Assembly (NCBI GenBank): GCA_017619585.1
Contig: JAFZSA010000042.1
Location: 100,909-164,908 of the forward strand
Origin: Bacteroidaceae bacterium
GTDB taxonomy: Bacteria > Bacteroidota > Bacteroidia > Bacteroidales > Bacteroidaceae
Direction of reading: 5' to 3'
DNA: 64,000 nt
Under the pieces are notes generated by a model. The model did no database searches and was not told the origin of the DNA. It worked only from the letters and a program-made list of their open reading frames with translations. Below are positions 43,025 through 50,773 of the stretch, piece by piece. A program made the position numbers and the translations under genes. Within the stretch, counting starts at the first letter, position 1; each line of letters starts with the position of its first letter.

Positions 43025-43552
43025 TCAACAAAAACCCAGAAAACAATGCTTCGGGTTTAAAACAAAAACCATAAAAACCCTTTTGTTCTGGTTGAGACTT
43101 CGTCTCTGATGCCGCGCCTGTGTTCTTTTCCTTGTAAGCTATGCTTCCAGATAAAAGCTCACAGCCACATCATCTATCCTTTCAGGATTTCAACCAGAAC
43201 AAAAGCAAAACCCCGCTTCGCTCGAAAACCATCTTTTTGTGAAGAGTTGACGAGTAGACGAGTTAACAAGTTGTCGCCCTTGCTTCTAACCTTTTCCCCT
43301 CCATTACGGGCAATCGCGGAATCGTAGCGATTGGGGAACGAAGCGACGGAGGGCAGGTAAGGGGTGGGTCTTGTTTTTCAGCCCGAAGGGCGGGGTTTTT
43401 CTTTTTGAAAGCTTTAACATACGAAAGTATGTGTTATGCTGTTGACAAGAAGATGGTGGAAGCTTGCTTATAGCCAGATTCATGACAATGACAGGACAAA
43501 GGCACAAAGTGCCAAAGCTTGCAAAAAGGGTTTTCACGGTTTTTGTTAAAAA
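43025..43552. repeat. Terminal-inverted-repeat element, copy 2
   Basis: Left ends caacaaaaacccagaaaac (43026) and aacaaaaaccataaaaaccc (43061) and right end gggttttcacggtttttgtt (43528 onward). A nested pair of arms, cttttgttctggttgaga near 43079 and caaccagaacaaaag near 43190, encloses about 110 bp. Also holds AGTTGAC heptamers (43243-43275). No gene was found in 42934-43623. Confidence 0.65.
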
Positions 43553-43623
43553 TCAGAGGAATCTGAGAGATTAGGGATTAGACCTTAGTCTTTCGCTAAC
43601 CGCTAACCGCTTTATACAACACT

Positions 43624-44982
43624 ATGAACTACAGAAGACTACTGATTATTTTGCTGGCCTTTGCCAGTATGCAGGTAAGTGCGCAGGACTTGGCGCATTA
43701 CAAACGTGTGATTAAGGAACTGGCAAGTGCCAAGTATCAGGGACGTGGCTATGCCAAGGACGGTGCCAACAAGGCGGGATTGTTTCTGGAGAATGAATAC
43801 CGGAAGGCAGGCGTGGATGGCGTGACCCTGCAACCCTTCAAGCTGGATATCAATACGTTCAGTGGTAAAATGGAGGTTGAGACCCTCACCCCCGTCCCCT
43901 CTCCGAGTAGAGGGGAGATAAAAAAATATCCCTCCCCCTCGGGGGAGATGAAGGTGGAGACAAATTCAAAAACTCAAAATTCAAAATTCAAAAAACTTGC
44001 TCCTGGTGTTGATTTCTCTATGCGAGAGTATTCCCCTGATATTCATGGCGAGTTCCCCGTCTATCATGTAGATACCCTGAACTTTGATGCCGACCGCATG
44101 TTTGCCGACCTGCAGAAGCCCGAGTATGCCAATGCTCTGGTGGCTTGTGAGTTTTGGTTCACCTATCGGCACAGGGAGGCCTTCTCGCGTTTGCAAAAAG
44201 CGGGTGAATGCAACAATGCGGGCCTTATCTACACTTGGCCGGCACCCATCAAATACTTCAAGGCGTACGGTAATAGGGTAGTGGACAAGCCCATCCTCTG
44301 GGTGACTCCCGAGGCCATAGAGGGCGTGCAGCGCCTGCGTGCGGAGGTGGATAACAAGTTCCTGAAGGACTACCAGTGCTTCAATGTCATTGCTAAGGTT
44401 GAGGGGGAGCGGCACGACAGCTGCTACGTCTTTACGGCGCATTACGACCATCTGGGCAACCTGGGCGATAAGGTGTTCTATGCCGGTGCCAACGATAATG
44501 CTTCGGGTACCGCCTGCATTGTCACCCTGGCTGCCTACTATGCCAAGCACAAGCCACAGTATGATATGTACTTCCTCTCCTTCTCGGGCGAGGATGCCAA
44601 CCTGCGCGGCTCTGAGTTCTTTGCCAACAACCCCATTGTGCCGCTGAGCCAGATCAAGTACCTCTTTAATATAGATATGATTGGCGACAACAGCCCCGTT
44701 CAGTACTGCGAATGCAGCGACGAGGGTATGCGCGGCTATCAGCTGTTCGAGGAGATAAACACAGAGAAGAAGTACTTCACCTCTCTGCACCGTGGTGATT
44801 TGGCTGCCAATAGCGACCATTACCCCTATGCCACGCGCCATGTGCCCTGCATCTTCCTCGAGAACGAGAAGGGCGATGCCTTCCAATACTATCACACCAT
44901 CTATGATACGTACAAGACCGTCCGCTTCGACAGCTATGAGCCAGTTTTCCGTCTGGTGACGGACTTTATTGAAAGGTATTAA
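43624..44982 (+). CDS. M28 family metallopeptidase, secreted
   Basis: 452 aa. Signal peptide MNYRRLLIILLAFASMQVSA. Zinc-aminopeptidase motifs: FTAHYDHLGNLG (His-Asp), GANDNASGTACIVTLA (bridging Asp), LSFSGEDANLRGSEFFANN (Glu general base and ligand), LFNIDMIGDN (Asp), and a C-terminal YYHTIYDTYKTV (His ligand). Residues about 85-124 (ETLTPVPSPSRGE, KYPSPSGEMK, NSKTQNSKFKK) are not family sequence. They are two C/G repeats and an AATTCAAA tract read in frame in the N-terminal part. Cleaves N-terminal residues of peptides in the periplasm or outside. Confidence 0.9.
   Translation: MNYRRLLIILLAFASMQVSAQDLAHYKRVIKELASAKYQGRGYAKDGANKAGLFLENEYRKAGVDGVTLQPFKLDINTFSGKMEVETLTPVPSPSRGEIKKYPSPSGEMKVETNSKTQNSKFKKLAPGVDFSMREYSPDIHGEFPVYHVDTLNFDADRMFADLQKPEYANALVACEFWFTYRHREAFSRLQKAGECNNAGLIYTWPAPIKYFKAYGNRVVDKPILWVTPEAIEGVQRLRAEVDNKFLKDYQCFNVIAKVEGERHDSCYVFTAHYDHLGNLGDKVFYAGANDNASGTACIVTLAAYYAKHKPQYDMYFLSFSGEDANLRGSEFFANNPIVPLSQIKYLFNIDMIGDNSPVQYCECSDEGMRGYQLFEEINTEKKYFTSLHRGDLAANSDHYPYATRHVPCIFLENEKGDAFQYYHTIYDTYKTVRFDSYEPVFRLVTDFIERY
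43884..43996. repeat. Repeat block inserted in frame in M28 gene
   Basis: ctcacccccgtcccctctcc..., ccctccccctcgggggagat and an aattcaaaactcaaaattc tract. It is flanked by similar sequences tggaggttgagac and tgaaggtggagac, possibly a degenerate target duplication. Confidence 0.7.
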
Positions 44983-45120
44983 CAGCCTACCCCCGTCCCC
45001 TCCCAAAGGGAAGGGGGGATTGGTTAGCGGTTAAGGGTTAGCGGTTAGCGAAATTTTTGATTTTTGAATTTTGATTTTATAATTTTGAATTTATAATTTT
45101 GATTTTTTTCCCCTCCCGAC
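44983..45120. repeat. Intergenic repeat cluster
   Basis: C/G palindrome (ccccgtcccctcccaaaggg), GGTTAGC heptamers (45020-45050) and a gaattttgattttataattt tract in that order. The same order recurs at 46627-46746. Confidence 0.75.
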
Positions 45121-45205
45121 GTCACCTTTTGTCCTCCTGAACTGTTATATGTGTAGAAACCGGTTCGGAAAACAAAATGTTTAACAGTATAAAAAATAGA
45201 CAAAA

Positions 45206-45646
45206 ATGAAAGACTTAGCTGGATTGTTATTCCTTGTGGGATGTGGTGTTGTACTTCCTATCTTCGGAATTTGGTGGGGTGTACGTCAGAAAATGAACGA
45301 GACCAACAAGCATGCAGAGGTTTTACTGGCTGCCATAGAGAAGAATCCCGACATGGATCTTGAGGACGTGATGAGAAAACTCACTCCCAAGAAGAAGTCG
45401 TTGAAGGAGGAACTGCTCTCTAAACTGCTACGCGGATGTATCACTTTCTTCATTGGAATCTGCCTCCTTGGCTATGCATTCTGGATTGATTGCATGGGTG
45501 GAAGTAGCATACCTTTCCTTCAGGGCGCTTACCTTGGCGGTTTCATCATGATTGGTGTAGGCATTGCCTTCCTCATCAACTATTGTGTAGGCAAGAAGAT
45601 GCTTGCCAAGGAGATTGAAGCCGAGGAACAGAAGCTGAACGACTGA
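45206..45646 (+). CDS. Small inner-membrane protein, DUF6249-like
   Basis: 146 aa. Three membrane segments: about residues 5-24 (AGLLFLVGCGVVLPIFGIWW), 72-92 (GCITFFIGICLLGYAFWI) and 106-128 (GAYLGGFIMIGVGIAFLINY). A charged cytoplasmic loop (NETNKHAEVLLAAIEKNPDM, KLTPKKKSLKEELLSK) lies between the first two. It precedes an ECF sigma gene by about 34 bp. This trio (membrane protein, sigma, membrane protein) recurs in Bacteroidales, so it may take part in regulating the sigma factor. The DUF name is a tentative match. Confidence 0.75.
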   Translation: MKDLAGLLFLVGCGVVLPIFGIWWGVRQKMNETNKHAEVLLAAIEKNPDMDLEDVMRKLTPKKKSLKEELLSKLLRGCITFFIGICLLGYAFWIDCMGGSSIPFLQGAYLGGFIMIGVGIAFLINYCVGKKMLAKEIEAEEQKLND

Positions 45647-45680
45647 AATTGTGAATTAAGAATTATGAATTGACGGAAAA

Positions 45681-46211
45681 GTGACCCGCGAAGAATTCAT
45701 AACCCACGTAGAGCGTGAGCAGGAGGTACTGAGAAGTTTCCTGTTCGCCCTCTGCTGTGGCAACAAGGATGAAGCTGACGACCTGGCACAGGACTCGTTG
45801 GTCAAGGCCTATCTCTCCTCAGCTGGTTATCAGGACAAGGGCAAGTTCCGCTCTTGGCTCTTCAAGATTGCCCACAACACCTTCCTCAACCACCGTGCCA
45901 GCCAACATTATACGGAAAATATTGATGACGAGAGAATAAAAGCACTCCCCCTCGGGGGAGACGGAGAGGGGTCGGAACCTTACGAGGACCTCTATCTTGC
46001 CCTTTGCACCCTTCCCCCTAAGGAGCGTTCCGCCATCACTCTGTTCTACCTGACCGGCTACAGCATCAAGGAGATAGCCCAGATAACCGATACCTCCGAG
46101 GATGCCGTCAAAAAGCAACTGTCACGAGGGAGAGATAAACTAAAAGAGAAACTAAAACCCCTCTCCCCGCTCCCCCGAGGGGGAGAGCCCTCGCTAACCC
46201 CTAACCCCTAA
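45681..46211 (+). CDS. ECF RNA polymerase sigma factor with repeat-derived linker and tail
   Basis: 176 aa, GTG start at 45681. Region 2: EADDLAQDSLVKAYLS, GKFRSWLFKIAHNTFLNHRA. Region 4: LPPKERSAITLFYLTGYSIK, then EIAQITDTSEDAVKKQLSRG. The linker between regions 2 and 4 contains PLGGDGEGSEP, encoded by a C/G palindrome (45944-45975). The C-terminus PLSPLPRGGEPSLTPNP is a C/G palindrome followed by the GGTTAGC-type repeat, which also gives the stop. Both sites are tolerant regions of a sigma factor, so function is probably kept. Confidence 0.88.
   Translation: MTREEFITHVEREQEVLRSFLFALCCGNKDEADDLAQDSLVKAYLSSAGYQDKGKFRSWLFKIAHNTFLNHRASQHYTENIDDERIKALPLGGDGEGSEPYEDLYLALCTLPPKERSAITLFYLTGYSIKEIAQITDTSEDAVKKQLSRGRDKLKEKLKPLSPLPRGGEPSLTPNP
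45944..45975. repeat. C/G palindrome inside ECF sigma gene
   Basis: actccccctcgggggagacg and onward; in frame between sigma regions 2 and 4. Confidence 0.75.
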
Positions 46212-46260
46212 CCTCTAACCGATTAATTATGAATTCTGAATTAAGAAATATGAATTCTGA
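46157..46260. repeat. Repeat cluster spanning a stop and the next start
   Basis: cccctctccccgctcccccg, then ctaacccctaacccctaacc, then attatgaattctgaattaag. It encodes the tail and stop of the sigma gene and the start codon and first residues of the following gene. Confidence 0.75.
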
Positions 46261-46705
46261 CAATTCCATCAGGGAATTGTTTGAAGCCCAGAAGCCGCAT
46301 TTTACGGATGGTGCCGAGTTTATGGCCAAGCTCAGTAAGCGTTTGGATGCCGTAGATTATATCCGTCAGTATCAGGAGCAGACCATCCGCCGTTACAAGA
46401 TGGCTATGGTAGCTGCCCTTGTGGTAGGTGTAATCAGCGGTGCTGCCACCATTGGATTCCTGCTCTCCACCCCTGCCGATGTACCCCTCTTCACTTTCCA
46501 GGTGCAGACAGGCTTCTTCCTATGGTTGGCACAGAACTCCCGCATCATAGTCTCTACCGCCCTTTCCCTGCTCATGACCCTTGGCATCATCAGCATTATC
46601 AGCAATATACAGGATATAAGATTAAGGCCTCACCCCATCCCTCTCCAAAGGAAAAGCCTACCCCCGTCCCCTCCCAAAGGGAAGGGGGACTTGGTTAGCG
46701 GTTAG
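46229..46705 (+). CDS. Small membrane protein downstream of ECF sigma, possible anti-sigma
   Basis: 158 aa. Two membrane segments: about residues 59-80 (MVAALVVGVISGAATIGFLL) and 103-127 (NSRIIVSTALSLLMTLGIIS). The N-terminal part (SIRELFEAQKPHFTDGAEFM, AKLSKRLDAVDYIRQ) is cytoplasmic and may bind sigma. The first 11 residues (MNSELRNMNSD) and the last 28 (from LRPHPIPLQRK to LVSG) are repeat-encoded; ATG 46250 (MNSDNSIREL) may be the true start. Stop codon tag is part of a ggttagcgg unit. Anti-sigma role inferred from position only. Confidence 0.7.
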   Translation: MNSELRNMNSDNSIRELFEAQKPHFTDGAEFMAKLSKRLDAVDYIRQYQEQTIRRYKMAMVAALVVGVISGAATIGFLLSTPADVPLFTFQVQTGFFLWLAQNSRIIVSTALSLLMTLGIISIISNIQDIRLRPHPIPLQRKSLPPSPPKGKGDLVSG

Positions 46706-46746
46706 TGGTTGGCGAAATTTTTGAATTTTGAAGTTTGAATTTTGAA
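46627..46746. repeat. Repeat cluster at 3' end of the membrane-protein gene
   Basis: Two C/G palindromes, GGTTAGC units (46693-46714) and a gaattttgaagtttgaattt tract; the gene's tail is encoded in it. Confidence 0.75.
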
Positions 46747-46756
46747 TAAAAGGGGT

Positions 46757-47611
46757 TTAGGCGCTCTTCCTTTCCCTATATTCCAATGGTGTCTGCCCCG
46801 TATGTTTCTTAAAGTAGCGGGTAAAGGCTGTCTGGTCAGGGAATCCTAATTTATCGCTTATCTGTTGGATGGTGTACTTGTGGTGATTATGCAGCAGGTG
46901 GCGGGCTTGTACCATTATATAACGTGATATTAATTCGCCGGCACTGTACCCCAATGTCTGGCGAACAACTGTGCCAAAGTATTTGGGAGACAGACAGAGC
47001 TGCTGAGCGTAAAACTTCACTTCACGGTGCTTGGTATAATTCTGTGCAATCAGATTGTGCAATTGCAATATCATCTGCTCCACACCCGTTTTCTCCTCGG
47101 GAACGAAACCGTTCTCCGTACAATACACCTCTGTAAGGTGAGCCATAATGTCCATCTGCGAGGTCAGCAGCTGGTTGCGGTAAGGGTGGTCTATTTCGCT
47201 CAGAATCTTAATCTGATGCATGCATGATTTTATACCCTCGTATTGCTTATCGGTCAGGTGGAAGACGTTCTGGTAGTAGTGTACGTACTTATAGCTATTG
47301 GGAAACATCTCTGCCAGGATACCGTAGAATCGTCGGGTCATAAACAGCAGGGTTGCCCTGTGATCCTCACTGGTTTCCAGGACATGCATCGCATGACCAG
47401 GGCTCAGGAGGAAAAAGTCATTTGCACCCATTATCTTCTCTTCGAAGTCAAATTCACAACGTATCCATCCGCTGTGATTTAAGAAGATGATGACATAAGG
47501 ACTTGTAACAGGCTCTTTATAAGGTGGCAAGCCTGCTGTCTCAAGAACTGCTACGTCCTTTGCTTCAAGAACCTTGATAAACTCATCAAAATAGCGTGTG
47601 TTGCTTTCCAT
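46757..47611 (-). CDS. AraC family transcriptional regulator
   Basis: 284 aa from ATG 47611. An in-frame ATG at 47686 lies upstream of the promoter and is rejected. N-terminal cupin-like sensor domain (SPYVIIFLNHSGWIRCEFDF, FFLLSPGHAMHVLETSEDHR). Two C-terminal helix-turn-helix motifs: YAQQLCLSPKYFGTVVRQTL and TIQQISDKLGFPDQTAFTRY, ending FKKHTGQTPLEYRERK. The regulated genes are not evident; no obvious target lies beside it. The promoter belongs to the family shared with pepP and typA. Confidence 0.9.
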   Translation of the reverse strand: MESNTRYFDEFIKVLEAKDVAVLETAGLPPYKEPVTSPYVIIFLNHSGWIRCEFDFEEKIMGANDFFLLSPGHAMHVLETSEDHRATLLFMTRRFYGILAEMFPNSYKYVHYYQNVFHLTDKQYEGIKSCMHQIKILSEIDHPYRNQLLTSQMDIMAHLTEVYCTENGFVPEEKTGVEQMILQLHNLIAQNYTKHREVKFYAQQLCLSPKYFGTVVRQTLGYSAGELISRYIMVQARHLLHNHHKYTIQQISDKLGFPDQTAFTRYFKKHTGQTPLEYRERKSA

Positions 47612-47628
47612 ATTATCAATTTGGGATG

Positions 47629-47659
47629 CAAATATACAAATAAGTGAGCGGGAAACAAA
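47629..47659 (-). promoter_or_regulatory. Promoter of AraC gene, shared-spacer type
   Basis: Minus strand: TTTG (47659-47656), 19 bp spacer, TATATTTG (47636-47629). Plus-strand spacer CAAATAAGTGAGCGGGAAA shares AATAAGTGAGCGG with the pepP and typA spacers. Confidence 0.8.
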
Positions 47660-47905
47660 GGGAAAACCCGTTTTTCTTTTCGGCATAGCTTTAATCTTTT
47701 TTTTGAATTTGTAATACTTTTTCCTATCACTCTCAGAATGGGTTCTTTTCTGCCATACTGGGGAGAATTTTCCGCCCAGTTAGGGAATTTTTACTGCCCG
47801 GTTGGAGAGGAATATTCCTCCCTCTTTGACACTGCAAAGATACAACATCAGCATTGCGGTCTTCGAATAATCCGTCAAGAAAATTTCAAAAATTTTCAAG
47901 CAGGG

Positions 47906-48070
47906 TGGTCACGAGTGTCACGTGTCACGAGTGTCATTAACAAAATCAGAGTGCGACAAACCTCATAAGTATATATAAATATTATTTATATTACTTATGG
48001 GCGGAAAACACACCCCGCAATCCAAAATCCTTAATGACATTCATGACACATGACATTCATGACACATGAT
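47906..48070. repeat. Nested inverted repeats around an A+T palindrome
   Basis: Arms 47906-47940 (built of gtcacgagtgtca units) and 48031-48070 (tgacattcatgacacatgac units) are inverted copies differing by about five transitions. Between them 47964-47999 is a near-perfect 36-bp A+T palindrome (cataagta...tacttatg). No gene was found in 47660-48257. Confidence 0.75.
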
Positions 48071-48208
48071 TTGTCTTTTCCTGATTTTGGTTGACAGTTT
48101 ACTGGAATCGTTGACACCTAAGGTTGTCTTTGATTCATATTTCGGGGTAATGCAAAAATAATTATAAATTTCTTGTCATTTCATTCGTAAACCGCAATGT
48201 CAGTGTTG

Positions 48209-48216
48209 TATCTTTG
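48209..48216 (+). promoter_or_regulatory. Orphan -7 box
   Basis: TATCTTTG followed by cagtgtgg, a form common at real starts, but about 180 bp before the GH3 gene, which has its own box. Confidence 0.35.
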
Positions 48217-48257
48217 CAGTGTGGAAAGGCGGGAACAACAAACAACACAGGAACGTG

Positions 48258-48332
48258 ATGCAGGCTATCCGAAATATGGTGTCTGCAAGAGCCCCAACAT
48301 GTGGGATGATAAATGAGAAATTGAAGAAATGA
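48258..48332 (+). CDS. Possible 24-residue peptide or gene remnant
   Basis: ATG-initiated frame reading MQAIRNMVSARAPTCGMINE plus LKKK-type end, 42 bp after the orphan -7 box at 48209. Too short to recognise. It could be a leader peptide for the GH3 gene, a remnant of a deleted gene, or chance. Confidence 0.15.
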   Translation: MQAIRNMVSARAPTCGMINEKLKK

Positions 48333-48359
48333 AAATTTCGGGATTCCGATATTTTTTCC

Positions 48360-48367
48360 TATTTTTG
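48360..48367 (+). promoter_or_regulatory. -7 box of GH3 gene
   Basis: TATTTTTG, with a weak -33-like TTTC about 20 bp upstream. Transcription would begin near 48372, so the ATG at 48396 is preferred over the one at 48372. Confidence 0.5.
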
Positions 48368-48395
48368 CGTCATGAAAATTAAAAATCAACACATT

Positions 48396-50663
48396 ATGTT
48401 AAAGAAAACCTTATTCATTTGCCTAATGATGGTGAGTCAGGCATTGCTGGCTCAGCACGTGAAACCTGTCTATCTGGATGATACCAAGGACATTGAGGAA
48501 CGCATAGAGGATGCGCTGAAACGTATGACACTGGCCGAGAAGATTGGCGTGATTCATGCCCAGAGCAAGTTCAGCAGCGCTGGTGTTAAGCGCCTGGGAA
48601 TGCCCGACTTCTGGACGGATGACGGACCTCACGGCGTGCGCCCGGATGTGCTGTGGGATAAGTGGGAGCAGGCGGGTCAGAGTAACGACTCGTGCGTGGC
48701 TTTCCCTGCACTGACCTGTCTGGCCGCTACGTGGAACCCCGCCATGTCTGAATATTATGGCCATGCCCTGGGAGAGGAGGCGCTCTACCGTGGAAAGAAT
48801 ATGATTCTGGGTCCTGGCGTTAATATCTACCGTACGCCCTTGGGAGGCCGCAACTTCGAGTACATGGGCGAAGACCCCTATCTGGCTTCGCGTATGGTGG
48901 TTCCGTATATTCATGAAATGCAATGTCTGGGTGTGGCCAGCTGCGTGAAGCACTACTGCCTGAACAACGAGGAAGAGTACCGCCACCAGGTGAATGTGAA
49001 GGTGAGCGACCGTGCCCTCAGGGAGATATATCTGCCTGCCTTCGAGGCTGCCGTCAGGGAAGCCGGAGCATGGGGCGTGATGGGTGCCTACAACCTCTAC
49101 AACGATGAGCATAACTGCCACAATAGCATCACGCTGAACAAAATCCTGAAGCAGGAATGGGGCTTCAAGGGTGTAGTGGTGAGCGACTGGGGCGGTGCAC
49201 ACGACTTGGATCAGGCTGTCAGGAACGGACTTGATATGGAGTTCGGTACCTGGACAAACGGTCTGACGGAAGGTGCCTCTAATGCCTATGATATGTACTA
49301 CCTCTCAAAGCAATACCAGAAGGCTATCCTGGAGGGTAAGTACACCGAGAAGGAGTTGAACGACAAGGTCCGCCGTGTGCTGCGCCTCTTCTTCCGTACT
49401 ACCATGAACAAGAATAAGCCCTATGGCTTCCTCTGTAGCGAGAGCCACTATGAGGTGGCACAGCAGGTGGCGCAGGACGGTATTGTGCTATTGAAAAATG
49501 ATAAGATTAAAACATTAAAAAATGATAGGGGTGAAACGGTGCTGCCTATAGACCCCGTTGGCAAGAAGATTCTGGTGGTAGGCGAGAATGCCATTAAGAT
49601 GATGACCGTAGGCGGCGGTTCCAGTTCGCTGAAAGCGCAGCACGAGATTAGCCCCTTGCAGGGCTTGCAGAAACGTCTGAAGGACTGCAACTGCCAGATA
49701 GAATATGCCCGCGGCTATGTGGGTGATGTAACGGGCAACTACAACGGCGTTACAACGGGTCAGAACCTGAAGGATGAACGCACGCCAGAGGTGCTCATTG
49801 CCGAGGCGGTAGAGAAGGCCAAGACGGCCGACTATGTGATTATCTTCGGAGGCCTGAACAAGAGCAACCACCAGGATTGCGAGGGACACGACCGCAAGAG
49901 CATGGAGTTGCCCTACGCTCAGGACAATCTGATTAAGGCCCTTGCCGCCGTCAACAAAAGAACCATCTACGTGAACATCAGCGGCAATGCCGTCTGCATG
50001 CCTTGGCGCAAGCAGGTGCCCGCTATTGTGCAGGGATGGTTCCTGGGTAGCGAGGCGGGAACGGCTTTGGCATCTGTGCTGGTGGGCGATGTCAATCCCA
50101 GCGGTAAGCTGCCCTTTACCTGGTACGAGAACCTGAAGCAGGTGGGTGCTCACAGCTTCGGTGAGGAGGCCTTCCCCGGCATCTGGCGCAATGGAGAGAA
50201 GAAGATTATTGACGAGGAATACAAGGAGGGTATCTATGTGGGATACCGCTGGACGGACAAGCAGAAGTTGAAGCCCGCCTTTGCCTTCGGTCATGGCCTG
50301 AGCTACACAACCTTCAGTATCAGCAATCTGAGGGCTGACAATACCCTCACCACGGACGGTCAGATGACCTTCAACGTGGATGTTACCAATACAGGAAACA
50401 TGGCAGGCGGCGAGGTTGTTCAGCTCTACATCACGGACCTGAAGTGCAGCGTTGACCGTCCCGTGAAGGAACTGAAAGCCTTCCAGAAGGTCTTCCTGAA
50501 ACCAGGCGAGACGAAGACCATAACCCTGAAGACCGACAAGCGCGCCCTCTCCTTCTGGGACGAGGAAACTGGCAGCTGGAAGGCTGAGCCGGGCGACTTC
50601 ATGGCTCAGGTAGGCAATGCATCGGATAATCTGACGTGCAAAGTGAAGTTTACGCTAAGATAA
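48396..50663 (+). CDS. GH3 family beta-glucosidase/xylosidase, secreted
   Basis: 755 aa. Signal peptide MLKKTLFICLMMVSQALLAQ. GH3 N-terminal barrel: MTLAEKIGVIHAQSK, TDDGPHGVRPDV, GPGVNIYRTPLGGRNFEYMG, EDPYLASRM, VASCVKHYCLNNEE. Catalytic nucleophile Asp264 (this start) in GVVVSDWGGAHDLDQAV. C-terminal alpha/beta domain (ILVVGENAIKMMTVGGGSSS, GWFLGSEAGTALASVLVGDV, NPSGKLPFTW) and an Fn3-like domain (TFNVDVTNTGNMAGGEVVQL, FLKPGETKTITL). Likely cleaves terminal beta-glucose or xylose from oligosaccharides in the periplasm. Confidence 0.92.
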   Translation: MLKKTLFICLMMVSQALLAQHVKPVYLDDTKDIEERIEDALKRMTLAEKIGVIHAQSKFSSAGVKRLGMPDFWTDDGPHGVRPDVLWDKWEQAGQSNDSCVAFPALTCLAATWNPAMSEYYGHALGEEALYRGKNMILGPGVNIYRTPLGGRNFEYMGEDPYLASRMVVPYIHEMQCLGVASCVKHYCLNNEEEYRHQVNVKVSDRALREIYLPAFEAAVREAGAWGVMGAYNLYNDEHNCHNSITLNKILKQEWGFKGVVVSDWGGAHDLDQAVRNGLDMEFGTWTNGLTEGASNAYDMYYLSKQYQKAILEGKYTEKELNDKVRRVLRLFFRTTMNKNKPYGFLCSESHYEVAQQVAQDGIVLLKNDKIKTLKNDRGETVLPIDPVGKKILVVGENAIKMMTVGGGSSSLKAQHEISPLQGLQKRLKDCNCQIEYARGYVGDVTGNYNGVTTGQNLKDERTPEVLIAEAVEKAKTADYVIIFGGLNKSNHQDCEGHDRKSMELPYAQDNLIKALAAVNKRTIYVNISGNAVCMPWRKQVPAIVQGWFLGSEAGTALASVLVGDVNPSGKLPFTWYENLKQVGAHSFGEEAFPGIWRNGEKKIIDEEYKEGIYVGYRWTDKQKLKPAFAFGHGLSYTTFSISNLRADNTLTTDGQMTFNVDVTNTGNMAGGEVVQLYITDLKCSVDRPVKELKAFQKVFLKPGETKTITLKTDKRALSFWDEETGSWKAEPGDFMAQVGNASDNLTCKVKFTLR

Positions 50664-50772
50664 GACCCCCCGACCCCCTTTAGGGGGAGGGAAGGATCCT
50701 AGACTAAAAGATCAAAATTCAAAATTCAACAGAAACCCTTAATTCCCCCTAAAGGGGGCTAGGGGGTCCGAT
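50664..50772. repeat. Paired C/G repeats between GH3 and TrmH genes
   Basis: cccccgacccccttta plus gggggag at 50665-50690 and the complementary cccctaaagggggctagggg at 50743-50767, with a tcaaaattcaaaattcaa tract between. Together they could form a long transcript hairpin. Confidence 0.7.
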
Positions 50773-50773
50773 A

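Noticed and set aside
43981..45006. 341-codon minus-strand frame opposite the M28 peptidase
   Set aside because: Shadow frame without start context or family motifs.
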